Shown: positions 24,456 to 34,268, counted from the first letter of the stretch. The stretch: 64,000 nt of DNA from Lachnospiraceae bacterium (GCA_017509985.1 JAFWOE010000005.1:49222-113221), one strand, 5' to 3'. Made by a program: numbers and translations. Notes: generated by a model from the letters alone, not told the origin.

Positions 24456-26900
24456 TTAAAATTCAAACTCACTCCTGTAAATAACATCATCCTGAATGCC
24501 TTCTGAAAGCTGTACGAAGTATGCAGAGAAGCCGCCGATACGCACGATCAGATCCTGATAGTTCTCCGGATGCTTCTTGGCGTCTTTGAGCATTGCTGTA
24601 TCCAGAATATTGTACTGGATATGGGTTCCGCCGCTCTTCATGAAAGCGTTTGTGTAAGCAACCAGCTTATCGATATTCTCCTCGCTGTTCAGAAGGGAGG
24701 AAGAGAACTTCTGATTCAGTACTGCGGAGTAGCAGATATCCGAATAGCCCGAAGCGCATGCAGAGCGGAGCACTGCGGTCGGTCCGTTGGTGTCTTCTCC
24801 TCTCATCGGGGAAAGAGAACCGTCGTTTAAGGGCTCCAGTGCTTTTCTTCCATCCGGAAGGGCACCTGCTCCGAGACCTCCGAAGTAATGCCATGCAAGG
24901 CCTTCGCGGCTGATGATAAAGCCGTGGTACGGTGAGTTGTCATAGCTGTTGATGACCTTTGCGGAATCTTCGCTTACACGTTTGACCATAAGGTCCGCTT
25001 CCTCGATATCGTTGCCGTATTTCGGCTGATGCAGGCAGAGCTGGCGGATCTCTTCGCCGCGTTCTCCTTCGAAGTTGGAGTCGAGGGCTTCCATCAGTTC
25101 GTCCCAGGTCAGTGTATGGGTCTTATAGATCAGGTTGTTGACTGCGGTAAAGCAGTCTGCCGCATCAATGATCGCCCTGTCGGAAATACCGTTCATATAA
25201 TAATCCGGATGGGACTGGACGACATCCTGACCGAGTTCCATGGAAGCGGGCAGGGAGAGGATGGAGATCAGCGGTGTACGGGTGCACTCATGACGCATGT
25301 CGCGTGCGATGCCGCCAAGCCAGAAGATCCGGTGGCAGAGAAATTCATGCTGTTTGAAGAATGCCTCGTAGAATTCTTCGAAAGTCTTGAAATCTCTGGG
25401 ATCGCCGGTTGCAAGGCCGGTCTGTTTGCCGTTGATGTCAATACCGTTATGCAGGGTAACATGCATAAGCCCGCCCAGGTTGAAGGCCGCTACGCCGTCG
25501 GAGCCGTAACCCTCCGCATGATTCGGCAGGGAGGGATATACGCAGCCGAGTCCGCGCCATTCACAGGCTTCTTCATATGAAATACCGTCTTTTACATAAT
25601 GCTCGATCGTGATCTCGTCGTTCTGGAAAAGCGGGATGCCGCCCTTGGTCTCCAGATTGGTGCGGATCGCTTTGTTCATCAGCCAGTCGGGTGTCTGGTG
25701 GTTCCATCTGAGTCCTACGGTCGGGGAGGAAAGCTTCAGTTTTGCTACCAGATGGAGCATCAGATAGCTCAGTTCGTTGGACATGTCGGTATGATCCTGG
25801 CCGAGTCCGCCGACCATGAAGTTGTTGATGCCGAAGTTGATCTGGTGTGTTTCTTTATTTACTTCGCCGGAAACAAAGGTCTGTGTTCCCCATCTTCCGA
25901 TCAGGTCGGCGATGTCGGACGCGATCTGCTCGAGCGGTACGCCGTTCGCAAGGTCATTCTTAAAGAACGGATACAGATACTGGTCCGGACGTCCCCAGTG
26001 GCTGTTGTTCTGCTGGGGATTCTCGTACATCTTTGCCAGACTGCAGATCTCCATGGCCTGAAGGGCTTCATGGACGGTACGCGGAGGATTCTCCGGAACA
26101 TATTCGCAGGTCTCGGCGATTTTGATCAGGCGGGCCTTTTCCTCAGCATCTGTTTCCTTTTCTGCCATTTCACGGGCGAGGGCTGCATACCTGTGCGCAT
26201 GGTCGATCGTTGCTTCCAGCACCATGATCGCAGCCTTCCAGAAATAGATCTTGTTGATATCTGTTCCCCTGTTTTCAATATAACGGTCAAGGTGTTCCTG
26301 GCATTCCTGGATATAGCCCTTTAATCCGATCTTCAGGATCTTGTCCCAGATGAAAGTAGAGGTGGTCTGCGGTGTTATTCCGTCCTGAAGTCCGGGATCC
26401 TTTAATTTTGCGGCTTCCGCATCTACTGCCCAGGATCCTACCAGTTCTTCCCATGCCTTATAGGTCTTAGCGGGCAGGCTGATCGGTTCGAAGATCGTTG
26501 CAGCTTCCCTGAGGACCTGCAGATCTTCCTGACTTAAAGTTGCCGAAGCATCCAGGGTAACGCCGATAACGCCGGACTCATCCCAGATATCCTTGACATA
26601 ATCGCCGCATACGTCGAATGCGGTCTGGCAGCCGATTACGGAAACGGTTGGACGGCCGACGATCTCGTCAAACGGATGGATGGCGATCCGGACATTTTCC
26701 ATTACTTTTTTAAGCAGTTTGGCACGGCGGATCTCAAGATCTTCGCCTTCGGTCTCTTTCCAGGAAGCGACAGTCCAGCGCTCACGGTCTGCATAAACGC
26801 GCCACGGGGCTTTGCGTACCTCTTCACGCCACTGCTTGTTGCGCTCGCTTAATTCCAGCTTATCGATGCGTTCCAGAAGGGAGTGGTCGATTTCGTACAT
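24456..26900 (-). CDS. Glycyl radical enzyme (PFL/dehydratase superfamily) of unassigned type
   Basis: 814 residues, typical length. The radical Gly is Gly790 in RIGGFSAYF near the C-terminus, and the thiyl Cys is Cys453 in RGLGCVYPSLPNHAEGYG. Known eliminases and hydroxyphenylacetate decarboxylase have Glu two residues after this Cys (Cys-x-Glu); here it is Tyr455, so the standard general base is missing. Pyruvate formate-lyase itself has Cys-Cys at this site, which is also absent. The enzyme is clearly in the superfamily (IRRAKLLKKVMEN, DEIVGRPT, GRKALEPLNDGSLSP, QYNILD) but its reaction cannot be named. It follows its activase and precedes an esterase. Confidence 0.92.
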   Translation of the reverse strand: MYEIDHSLLERIDKLELSERNKQWREEVRKAPWRVYADRERWTVASWKETEGEDLEIRRAKLLKKVMENVRIAIHPFDEIVGRPTVSVIGCQTAFDVCGDYVKDIWDESGVIGVTLDASATLSQEDLQVLREAATIFEPISLPAKTYKAWEELVGSWAVDAEAAKLKDPGLQDGITPQTTSTFIWDKILKIGLKGYIQECQEHLDRYIENRGTDINKIYFWKAAIMVLEATIDHAHRYAALAREMAEKETDAEEKARLIKIAETCEYVPENPPRTVHEALQAMEICSLAKMYENPQQNNSHWGRPDQYLYPFFKNDLANGVPLEQIASDIADLIGRWGTQTFVSGEVNKETHQINFGINNFMVGGLGQDHTDMSNELSYLMLHLVAKLKLSSPTVGLRWNHQTPDWLMNKAIRTNLETKGGIPLFQNDEITIEHYVKDGISYEEACEWRGLGCVYPSLPNHAEGYGSDGVAAFNLGGLMHVTLHNGIDINGKQTGLATGDPRDFKTFEEFYEAFFKQHEFLCHRIFWLGGIARDMRHECTRTPLISILSLPASMELGQDVVQSHPDYYMNGISDRAIIDAADCFTAVNNLIYKTHTLTWDELMEALDSNFEGERGEEIRQLCLHQPKYGNDIEEADLMVKRVSEDSAKVINSYDNSPYHGFIISREGLAWHYFGGLGAGALPDGRKALEPLNDGSLSPMRGEDTNGPTAVLRSACASGYSDICYSAVLNQKFSSSLLNSEENIDKLVAYTNAFMKSGGTHIQYNILDTAMLKDAKKHPENYQDLIVRIGGFSAYFVQLSEGIQDDVIYRSEFEF

Positions 26901-26935
26901 AAGTGATGATCCTCCTTATTTTGATAGTAAGACGT

Positions 26936-27844
26936 TTATTTGGATATTGAACAGGAAATTCCAAGTGCTTCGTATCGGCCTCGGATTTCCTCTATTTCTT
27001 CCGGTTTCATTATCTGGATCTCTTCCAGTTCATAGGGTTTATCCAGCGCAGCGTACTTCGAAAGTCCCATACGGTGATACGGCATAAGCTGAAGAGCCAG
27101 GTCGGACCGGCCGAGAGAGCGGATAAAGGCAGATACGCCTTCTATGTTTGCATCCGTGTCATTGATGCCGGGGATCAGCGGCTGGCGGAAAAGGATATTT
27201 GCACCTGTGCCGGCCAGATACCGGGCATTTGAAAGGATCTGCTCATTGTCCGTTCCGGTGTACTGCCTGTGGATTTCCGGATCGGCGATCTTTAAATCGA
27301 AATAGAACAGGTCGGTGACGGGGGCAGCTATTTCAAAAGCTTTCTGCGGTACACAGCCGCAGGTCTCGATGCAGGTATGTATCTGTTCGCCGCGGCAGTA
27401 TGTAAACAGTTCGGTGACAAATTCCGGATGGACCAGGGGCTCGCCTCCGGAAACGGTTACTCCGCCGCCGGAAGTATCATAGAACATCTTGTCCCTGCGT
27501 ACTTTGGCAAAGACTTCTTCTGCAGTCATTTCCTCACCATAGCGGACGAGGGCCTTGTAGAAGCAGGTGTCGACGCATTCCCCGCAGCGTGTGCACGCTT
27601 CCCTGTTGATCCGCTGACCGTCCCCCGGTATGATCGCATTGAATCGGCATGTTTTTGCACAGCGGCCGCAGCCGGTGCAGAGCTTGCTGATCCATCCGAC
27701 CTGCAGTTTTCCTTCCAGATTTTCGGGGTTTGCACACCATTTGCAGCGCAGCGGGCAGCCTTTCAGGAAAACGACAGTACGTATTCCGGGGCCGTCATGA
27801 ATGGAGTATCCCTGAATGTTTGTTACAAGAGCGTTGGCAGACAC
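26936..27844 (-). CDS. Glycyl radical enzyme activating enzyme (radical SAM)
   Basis: GTG at 27844 is chosen because GAGG lies upstream and the protein then starts MSANALVTNIQGYSIHDGPG, the usual family start; a TTG at 27877 has no ribosome site. 302 residues. The SAM cluster motif is Cys30-x3-Cys34-x2-Cys37 (KGCPLRCKWC). An insert with two ferredoxin-type 4Fe-4S motifs follows (CTGCGRCAKTC, CTRCGECVDTC), as in activases of dehydratases and decarboxylases but not of pyruvate formate-lyase. SGGEPLVHPEF and the VTDLFYFDLKI segment complete the fold. It abstracts hydrogen from Gly790 of the adjacent enzyme. First gene of the operon, divergent from LysR 3. Confidence 0.92.
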   Translation of the reverse strand: MSANALVTNIQGYSIHDGPGIRTVVFLKGCPLRCKWCANPENLEGKLQVGWISKLCTGCGRCAKTCRFNAIIPGDGQRINREACTRCGECVDTCFYKALVRYGEEMTAEEVFAKVRRDKMFYDTSGGGVTVSGGEPLVHPEFVTELFTYCRGEQIHTCIETCGCVPQKAFEIAAPVTDLFYFDLKIADPEIHRQYTGTDNEQILSNARYLAGTGANILFRQPLIPGINDTDANIEGVSAFIRSLGRSDLALQLMPYHRMGLSKYAALDKPYELEEIQIMKPEEIEEIRGRYEALGISCSISK

Positions 27845-27929
27845 TAGGATAACCTCATACGAACAGTGCAGTGACAACAGTAGTAAAGAATAGAAAAATC
27901 GGTTAATAATGCTTTTCGCTTATGGCTAT

Positions 27930-27958
27930 ATTATTATTTGAAGGGGTTTTCTTGTCAA
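27930..27958 (-). promoter_or_regulatory. Promoter of the glycyl radical enzyme operon
   Basis: The minus strand reads TTGACA (27958-27953), 17 bases, then AATAAT (27935-27930), with TAATAT as an alternative two bases on. A T-N11-A candidate with TATC/GATA arms is at 27969-27985, upstream of the -35 box; it would be the site for the divergent LysR 3, but its spacing differs from the sulfatase promoters. Confidence 0.5.
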
Positions 27959-28139
27959 TACAGCCAGTTATCGTGTTTGGAGATACCAGAGGACAGAAAC
28001 ATTCCGTCATAAGCCATGAAAAATCCTGTTCGGAAAATGATGAACTGTTTTTCCTGAGAATAATCTGATATAATTACTTTAAATAATTCAGTATCTGAAG
28101 CATCCGGAATATTTGACCGATACGGGGTGGCTAATAATT

Positions 28140-29009
28140 ATGGAAGAGATCAATATGCGCGAGATCGAAGTGTTCCTGGCGGTTGCAAGGAATCAGAATA
28201 TCTCAAAGGCTGCGCAGGAATTGTATATCAGTCAGTCGGCATTGAGCAGCTGGATCTCCCGTATGGAAGAATACTGCGGGATTTCTTTATTCCGGCGCAC
28301 CAACCGGGGAGTGGTTCTGACACCGGAAGGTGAACAGCTCTATGGCAGGCTGGATATTGACTATAACAGGTTCCGAATCGCGGTAGAAGAGATCTGCGGG
28401 ACTTATAAGAACAGGTCGTCCGATACATTAAGGATCGGCTGCCTGGGCCGGCTTGCTGTAATGGATGTTTTCCGGGAAAAACAGAAGCTTTTTTCCGAAC
28501 AGTACCCTGAACGGGAAGTGAAGGCCGAACGGTTCAATTTTCATGAGCTGCGGGACAGGGTTTTGTGCAGAGGGCTGGACCTGATCATCACCCTCTCTAC
28601 GGATATTGAGCCTTACAAAGAGTTTGAATCTTGTCCGATAGGGATCTTTCCGCAGTATTTTATAGTGGAAAAGAATATAAAGGATTTATCCGAACTGAAC
28701 GGACAGCCCCTTATTATTGAAGCTCCTACCAGCCGGGAAGGAGCAGAGCGGATCTGCAAAGAGAAGGGGATTATTCCCGGCGGCATAAAATATGTCAATT
28801 CATATATCCTGGTGACCTCGCTTGCGGCGGCCGGGGAGGGGTTCGCCATAGACGGCAAAATGGTCCCGGACAAGGTTTATTTCCCGGAAACACGTTTAAT
28901 ACCTGTCGATCCCTCGGAAGATGTAAAGATCGTCCTTGCATGGAATAAAGAATGGGTTTCAGACCCTGCAAAGGAGTTTATATCGTTTTGCAGATCTGCT
29001 GATTTATAA
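28140..29009 (+). CDS. LysR-family transcriptional regulator 3
   Basis: ATG at 28140 (MEEINMREIEVFLAV) is preferred over a TTG at 28113 because GGGGTGG lies about ten bases upstream and it gives the normal N-terminus; 289 residues. The winged helix-turn-helix includes LYISQSALSSWISRMEE and LFRRTNRGVVLTPEG; the rest is the inducer-binding domain. It is divergent from the glycyl radical activase, so it most likely controls the glycyl radical/esterase/ABC operon. A TATAAT at 28069-28074 is a probable -10 box. The third LysR in 29 kb, each paired with its own divergent operon. Confidence 0.9.
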   Translation: MEEINMREIEVFLAVARNQNISKAAQELYISQSALSSWISRMEEYCGISLFRRTNRGVVLTPEGEQLYGRLDIDYNRFRIAVEEICGTYKNRSSDTLRIGCLGRLAVMDVFREKQKLFSEQYPEREVKAERFNFHELRDRVLCRGLDLIITLSTDIEPYKEFESCPIGIFPQYFIVEKNIKDLSELNGQPLIIEAPTSREGAERICKEKGIIPGGIKYVNSYILVTSLAAAGEGFAIDGKMVPDKVYFPETRLIPVDPSEDVKIVLAWNKEWVSDPAKEFISFCRSADL

Positions 29010-29048
29010 AAAAATACCCCAAAAGACTTTGCCTTCTGTTAAAGCAAT

Positions 29049-29071
29049 ATGCCTGCAGAGGGCATTTTTTA
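29049..29071 (+). terminator. Short terminator after lysR3
   Basis: ATGCC (29049-29053) pairs with GGCAT (29061-29065), one G-T pair extends the stem, and a run of six T follows. The stem is short but lies between the lysR3 stop and the hrcA promoter. Confidence 0.5.
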
Positions 29072-29088
29072 TTTTAGGGATTTTCCTG

Positions 29089-29117
29089 TTGACAAACAAA
29101 ACCGCCGGTGTTACATT
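29089..29117 (+). promoter_or_regulatory. Heat-shock operon promoter
   Basis: TTGACA (29089-29094), a 17-base spacer and TACATT (29112-29117) form a vegetative-type promoter directly before the CIRCE operator, as expected for an HrcA-repressed operon. Confidence 0.8.
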
Positions 29118-29130
29118 AAAGACAAAGATA

Positions 29131-29157
29131 TTAGCACTCCAAAGAGTCGAGTGCTAA
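29131..29157. promoter_or_regulatory. CIRCE operator
   Basis: TTAGCACTC (29131-29139), nine bases, GAGTGCTAA (29149-29157): a perfect copy of the canonical CIRCE inverted repeat. HrcA bound here with GroEL help represses hrcA-grpE-dnaK-dnaJ. It lies in the 5' untranslated region, 25 bases before the hrcA ATG. Confidence 0.97.
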
Positions 29158-29181
29158 CAACGAGGAGAAAGGGGACGCGGT

Positions 29182-30222
29182 ATGGATCTTGATGAGAGAA
29201 AACAGATCATCCTGAAAGCGATTATCAAGACATATTTGGAAACAGGCGAACCCGTAGGTTCCAGAACGATATCAAAATATACGGACCTGAATCTCAGTTC
29301 GGCAACGATCCGCAACGAGATGGCGGACCTCGAAGAGATGGGATACATCCTTCAGCCGCATACGTCAGCCGGGCGTATTCCTTCGGATAAAGGATACCGG
29401 CTTTACGTGGACGAGCTGATCCGGGAAAAAGATCAGGAAGTTCTTGATATCAAGGAAATGGTCATCACCAAGACGGACCGGCTCGAAAAAATGCTCAAAC
29501 AGGTCGTAAAGGTCCTTGCGAGCAACACGAATTACGCTTCGATGATCACGGCGCCTACGATCCACAGGAACGCCCTGAAGTTTATACAGCTGTCGAAGGT
29601 TCGGGAAGACCAGCTTCTGGCCGTTGTGGTCGTGGAAGGCAATCTTTTAAAGAACAAGATCATCGAGCTTAACGAGCCCATCGACGAGGAAAGCGTATTA
29701 AAGCTCAACCTGCTTCTGAATAACGAGCTTTGCGGTAAACCGATCGGGGAGATCAACCTGGATATGATCACCAAGATGAAGCTCCAGGCCGGCATGCATT
29801 CCCAGATCGTCGGAAGCGTTGTGGATGCGGTGGCGGAAACGATCAAGCCGGACGAGGAAGACCGGGCCGTTTACACGAGCGGGGCGAACAACATTTTCCG
29901 CTATCCCGAACTGGCGGATACGCAGACGGCCAGCGAACTGATCTCCACGTTTGAGAACAAGAGCGAACTGGCGGATATGCTCGGGGAGTTCCAGGACGAC
30001 GATGAAGAAAGCACCGGCATCCAGGTCTATATCGGGGACGAGACTTCCGTAAAGACCATGAAGGACTGCTCCGTAGTCACAGCAAATTACGATCTCGGAA
30101 ACGGGATGCGGGGCACGATCGGTATCATCGGACCGAAGAGAATGGACTATGCGAACGTCGTGGACAATTTAAAAACGTTAAAAACGCAGCTGGATTCCGT
30201 ATTCAACGAAAAGGGAAAATAG
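29182..30222 (+). CDS. hrcA: Heat-inducible transcription repressor HrcA
   Basis: 346 residues. The N-terminal winged helix (ETGEPVGSRTISKY, SSATIRNEMADLEEMGYI, HTSAGRIPSDKGYRLYVD) is near-identical to the family consensus; the GAF-like and dimerisation domains follow. It represses its own operon through the CIRCE site just upstream. The ribosome site is GAGGAGAAAGGGG before the ATG. First gene of hrcA-grpE-dnaK-dnaJ-prmA. Confidence 0.97.
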   Translation: MDLDERKQIILKAIIKTYLETGEPVGSRTISKYTDLNLSSATIRNEMADLEEMGYILQPHTSAGRIPSDKGYRLYVDELIREKDQEVLDIKEMVITKTDRLEKMLKQVVKVLASNTNYASMITAPTIHRNALKFIQLSKVREDQLLAVVVVEGNLLKNKIIELNEPIDEESVLKLNLLLNNELCGKPIGEINLDMITKMKLQAGMHSQIVGSVVDAVAETIKPDEEDRAVYTSGANNIFRYPELADTQTASELISTFENKSELADMLGEFQDDDEESTGIQVYIGDETSVKTMKDCSVVTANYDLGNGMRGTIGIIGPKRMDYANVVDNLKTLKTQLDSVFNEKGK

Positions 30223-30237
30223 CGCGATACAAATTAG

Positions 30238-30292
30238 CTGCTGCTTTTAGGAACGTCCGTCCGGACCAAGACGGCACAGTATAAAACAGCAG
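30238..30292 (+). other. Structured hrcA-grpE intercistronic region
   Basis: CTGCTGCTTTTA (30238-30249) and TAAAACAGCAG (30282-30292) are complementary with one bulged base and enclose a second hairpin around CCGTC/GACGG. Such stems in this operon may be processing or stability elements; there is no U-run, so it is not a terminator. Confidence 0.5.
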
Positions 30293-30326
30293 TTTGCAAA
30301 TAAAAATAGATGAAAGGCGGAAAATC

Positions 30327-31016
30327 ATGCCGGAAGAGAAGAAAACAGAGGCCGTAACAGAGGAGACCGAAAATACTGCGGCAGAGAATACGGCGGAAAG
30401 TGAGATTAAAGAAGAACTAAAGGAAGAGGCTGCCCCGGAAGCGGAAGAGCCAAAAGAAGGCGAAAAGGCCGAAGAAGCAGAAGCACCGGAAGAAGAAACG
30501 GCGGAAGAGCCGGAAGAAGCTTCGGAAGAAGGAGCCGAAGGAAAAGGCAGACGGTTCTGGCAGAAACAGGCAAAGCCTCAGAAAAAGGATAAAAAGGATC
30601 AGCTTATCGAGGAGCTTAACGACAAGCTGGCAAGACAGCTGGCAGAGTTTGAGAACTTCCGCAAGCGTACGGACAAGGAAAAGCTTCAGAATTACACCGT
30701 CGGTGCCAGGGATGTCCTGGAAAAGATCCTGCCGGTGCTGGACAATTTTGAGAGAGGCCTGGAGAATGCGGATCTGTCCGATCCCTTTGCGGATGGAATG
30801 GATAAGGTCTACAAACAGCTGTCCACTACGCTGGAGTCTTTAGGCGTCACACCGATCGAAGCGGTCGGGAAAGAGTTTGATCCTGCCTTCCACAACGCGG
30901 TCATGCATGTGGATGACGAAAGCCTGGGAGAGAACGTCGTAGCCGAAGAATTCCAGAAAGGATACATGTATAAGGATCAGGTTTTAAGATATTCGATGGT
31001 CAAAGTGGCCAACTGA
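30327..31016 (+). CDS. grpE: Nucleotide exchange factor GrpE
   Basis: The ATG at 30327 (MPEEKKTEA) follows AAAGGCGG; an upstream in-frame start at 30294 lacks a ribosome site. 229 residues: an unusually long, very acidic Glu/Ala-rich N-terminal tail of about 75 residues, a coiled-coil helix (LNDKLARQLAEFENFRKRTDKEK), then the beta-wing domain ending in GYMYKDQVLRYSMVKVAN. It exchanges ADP on DnaK. The long acidic tail is likely disordered. Confidence 0.95.
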   Translation: MPEEKKTEAVTEETENTAAENTAESEIKEELKEEAAPEAEEPKEGEKAEEAEAPEEETAEEPEEASEEGAEGKGRRFWQKQAKPQKKDKKDQLIEELNDKLARQLAEFENFRKRTDKEKLQNYTVGARDVLEKILPVLDNFERGLENADLSDPFADGMDKVYKQLSTTLESLGVTPIEAVGKEFDPAFHNAVMHVDDESLGENVVAEEFQKGYMYKDQVLRYSMVKVAN

Positions 31017-31136
31017 AGAAAATTCACTTTTTACAAGGTCCTGTCACGGACGTACGGAAAACGTCTTGCAAAACGGCGGCGCCGGTGTCGGGATCATCAG
31101 ATATAAAAAAGATTATTATACGAGGAGGAAATCGTA

Positions 31137-33005
31137 ATGAGTAAAATAATAGGCATTGACCTTGGAACAACCAACAGTTGTGTAGCAGTTATGGAAGGCG
31201 GAAAGCCGACCGTTATCACCAACGCGGAAGGCAGCAGGACAACCCCTTCTGTCGTCGCATTTTCAAAGACCGGTGAAAGACTTGTGGGCGATCCCGCAAA
31301 ACGTCAGGCAGTCACCAACTCCGAAAGGACCGTTTCTTCCATCAAGAGAGAAATGGGTACCGATCACAGGGTTGACATAGACGGCAAGAGATACACCCCG
31401 CAGGAGATCTCCGCCATGATCCTTCAGAAGCTGAAGCAGGACGCAGAGAACCACCTCGGTGAAAAGGTAACGGAAGCCGTTATCACCGTTCCGGCTTATT
31501 TCAATGACGCACAGCGTCAGGCGACCAAAGATGCCGGTCGTATCGCGGGACTTGATGTCAAACGTATCATCAACGAGCCGACCGCAGCAGCGCTGGCATA
31601 CGGCCTGGACAACGAAAAAGAGCAGAAGATCATGGTATACGACCTCGGCGGCGGCACCTTTGATGTTTCGATCATTGAGATCGGCGACGGCGTTATCGAA
31701 GTTCTTGCGACCAGCGGCAACAACCGCCTCGGCGGCGATGACTTTGACCAGAAGATCGTGGATTTCATGGTCTCCGAGTTCAAGAAGGCCGAAGGCGTAG
31801 ACCTTTCCGGTGACAAGATGGCGATGCAGAGGATCCGTGAAGCAGCCGAGAAAGCCAAGAAAGAGCTTTCTTCCGCAACCACCACGAACATCAACCTGCC
31901 GTTCATTACCGCAACGAACGAAGGACCCAAGCACCTTGACATGAACCTTACCAAGGCAAAATTCGATGAGCTGACCAGGGATCTGGTAGACATGACCGCA
32001 GAACCGGTCAAGAAAGCGCTTGCAGACGCGGGCATCGCCCCGTCCGAACTGGGCAAGGTCCTCCTTGTCGGCGGATCCACGAGGATCCCGGCTGTTCAGG
32101 ATAAAGTTAAACAGCTTACCGGGCACGAGCCCAGCAAGACCCTGAACCCCGATGAATGCGTAGCATTAGGCGCATCCATCCAGGGCGGAAAACTGGCCGG
32201 CGATACCGGTGCCGGAGATATCCTTCTTCTGGATGTAACCCCGCTGACCCTTTCAATCGAGACCCTTGGCGGAATCGCAACGCACCTGATTGAAAGAAAT
32301 ACGACGATCCCGACCAAGAAGAGCCAGATCTTCTCCACGGCGGCTGACAATCAGACTGCGGTCGATATCAACGTCGTACAGGGCGAGCGTCAGTTTGCAA
32401 GAGACAATAAATCCCTCGGACAGTTCCGTCTGGACGGTATCCCGCCCGCAAGACGAGGCGTTCCGCAGATCGAAGTAACGTTTGATATCGATGCCAACGG
32501 TATCGTTAACGTATCCGCCAAGGATCTCGGAACCGGCAAGGAACAGCACATCACGATCACTGCCGGATCCAACATGTCGGATTCCGATATCGAGAAGGCG
32601 ATCCGTGAGGCAGCCGAGTTCGAGGCTCAGGATAAGAAGCGTAAAGAAGGCGTCGATGCCAAGAACGATGCGGACGCAGCTGTATTCCAGATCGAGCAGG
32701 CACTGAAAGATGCCGGCGACAAGATCGATCCGTCCCAGAGATCCGAAGTGGAAGCCGAGCTGGAGTCCTTGAAGAAACTGGTAGAAAGCGTACAGCCGGA
32801 CAACATCACGGATTCCCAGATCGATGAACTGAAATCCGGCAGGGAGAAGCTTTTAAACAGCGCACAGGCACTTTTTGCAAAGATGTATGAGAGCGCGCAG
32901 CAGCAGGCCGGCGGAGCTCAGGATGCGTCTTATACGCAGGCGGGACCGAACAACAATAACGGCGGCGACGACGATGTCGTAGATGCGGATTTTAAGGAAG
33001 TATAA
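31137..33005 (+). CDS. dnaK: Chaperone DnaK (Hsp70)
   Basis: 622 residues. The phosphate-binding start [19 protein letters not shown], the [13 protein letters not shown] motif, the [13 protein letters not shown] motif and the substrate-binding domain ([16 protein letters not shown]) are all present. The C-terminal lid ends in a Gln/Gly/Asn-rich linker and the acidic [12 protein letters not shown] tail. ATP-dependent protein folding with DnaJ and GrpE. GAGGAGG-type ribosome site before the ATG. Length and motifs are normal for a Firmicute. Confidence 0.98.
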   Translation: MSKIIGIDLGTTNSCVAVMEGGKPTVITNAEGSRTTPSVVAFSKTGERLVGDPAKRQAVTNSERTVSSIKREMGTDHRVDIDGKRYTPQEISAMILQKLKQDAENHLGEKVTEAVITVPAYFNDAQRQATKDAGRIAGLDVKRIINEPTAAALAYGLDNEKEQKIMVYDLGGGTFDVSIIEIGDGVIEVLATSGNNRLGGDDFDQKIVDFMVSEFKKAEGVDLSGDKMAMQRIREAAEKAKKELSSATTTNINLPFITATNEGPKHLDMNLTKAKFDELTRDLVDMTAEPVKKALADAGIAPSELGKVLLVGGSTRIPAVQDKVKQLTGHEPSKTLNPDECVALGASIQGGKLAGDTGAGDILLLDVTPLTLSIETLGGIATHLIERNTTIPTKKSQIFSTAADNQTAVDINVVQGERQFARDNKSLGQFRLDGIPPARRGVPQIEVTFDIDANGIVNVSAKDLGTGKEQHITITAGSNMSDSDIEKAIREAAEFEAQDKKRKEGVDAKNDADAAVFQIEQALKDAGDKIDPSQRSEVEAELESLKKLVESVQPDNITDSQIDELKSGREKLLNSAQALFAKMYESAQQQAGGAQDASYTQAGPNNNNGGDDDVVDADFKEV

Positions 33006-33043
33006 ATAAATTATCCTGTGCAGAGTTTATTATCGCGGAATTA

Positions 33044-33077
33044 CAGGGGTTGCCGTACCGAAAGTGCGGCAGCCCTG
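33044..33077 (+). other. dnaK-dnaJ intercistronic stem-loop
   Basis: CAGGG...TTGCCGTAC pairs with GTGCGGCA...CCCTG around a CGAAA loop. It is not followed by a T-run. Probably an mRNA stability or processing element that sets DnaK above DnaJ. Confidence 0.5.
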
Positions 33078-33125
33078 AATCCTTAATCATGAAACTTTGC
33101 GCAGTAGAAAGGGAACCTGAAGAAA

Positions 33126-34268
33126 ATGGCTGAAAAAAGAGACTATTACGAAGTCCTGGGAGTAGCAAAAGATGCTTCCGAAAGCGATCTGAAAAAAGCA
33201 TACCGAAAGCTGGCGAAACAGTATCATCCGGACACCAACCCCGGAGATAAGGATGCCGAAGCGAAATTCAAGGAAGCGACCGAAGCGTACGCTGTATTAA
33301 GCGACCCCGAAAAGAGAAGCAAATACGATCAGTTCGGGCATGCCGCATTTGAGAACGGCGGCGGCGCGGGAGGCTTTGATTTTAACGGTTTTGATTTCGG
33401 TGATATCTTCGGCGGTTCGGGCATGGGCTTCGATTTCGGCGATATCTTCGGCGATCTATTCGGAGGAGGCAGGAGGTCGTATTCCGGCGGAGCCAGGGTG
33501 GCCAAGGGGGCAAACCTCAGAGCAAGGGTCCACATCACCTTTGAGGAAGCCATCAGCGGTGTCAAGAAAGAGCTGGAAATCACATTAAAGGACGACTGTA
33601 CCGACTGCGGCGGCACCGGAGCAAAGCCCGGAACGTCACCGGAGACCTGTACGAAATGCCAGGGAAGAGGCCAGGTCGTGATCACGAGACAGACCATGTT
33701 CGGCACCATGCAGCAGAGTACGACCTGTCCGGAATGCCGCGGCGCCGGCAAGATCATCCGCGAAAAATGCCCGAAGTGTTCCGGCCGGGGCTATATTGCC
33801 AAGAAGACCCGGATCGAAGTCGACATTCCTGCCGGCATCGACAATGGTCAGATGGTCCGGATCAAGGGCAACGGTGAGCCGGGGATCAACGGCGGCGAAA
33901 GAGGAGACCTGCTCGTTGAAGTTATCGTTTATCAGCACGATCACTTTGTCCGGAACGACATGGATATCTACGCGAACCAGTATATCTCCTTTGCGGAAGC
34001 CGCGCTCGGCGGCGACGTGATCATCCCCACAGTCTACGGGGACGTGATCTACACGGTCAAAGCCGGTACGCAGACCAACACCCGGATCCGCCTGAAAGGC
34101 AAGGGCGTTCCTTCCCTGAGAAACAAAAACATCAAGGGCGATATGTACGTCGACCTGATTGTGGAAACGCCGACAAATCTGAGCAGGGAAGCCAAAGAAG
34201 CCCTGGCTGCCTTTGACGAGGCCTGCGGAAACAAGACAGAGAGAGGCAGAAAAAAGAAAAGAAGATGA
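33126..34268 (+). CDS. dnaJ: Chaperone DnaJ (Hsp40)
   Basis: 380 residues. The J-domain with the YHPDTNPG motif (His-Pro-Asp near residue 33) is followed by a Gly/Phe-rich linker ([16 protein letters not shown]). Four zinc-finger repeats [24 protein letters not shown] and CPKCSGRG come next, then the C-terminal substrate domains and a basic KKKRR end. It delivers clients to DnaK and stimulates its ATPase. The stop overlaps the prmA start by four bases. Confidence 0.97.
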   Translation: MAEKRDYYEVLGVAKDASESDLKKAYRKLAKQYHPDTNPGDKDAEAKFKEATEAYAVLSDPEKRSKYDQFGHAAFENGGGAGGFDFNGFDFGDIFGGSGMGFDFGDIFGDLFGGGRRSYSGGARVAKGANLRARVHITFEEAISGVKKELEITLKDDCTDCGGTGAKPGTSPETCTKCQGRGQVVITRQTMFGTMQQSTTCPECRGAGKIIREKCPKCSGRGYIAKKTRIEVDIPAGIDNGQMVRIKGNGEPGINGGERGDLLVEVIVYQHDHFVRNDMDIYANQYISFAEAALGGDVIIPTVYGDVIYTVKAGTQTNTRIRLKGKGVPSLRNKNIKGDMYVDLIVETPTNLSREAKEALAAFDEACGNKTERGRKKKRR

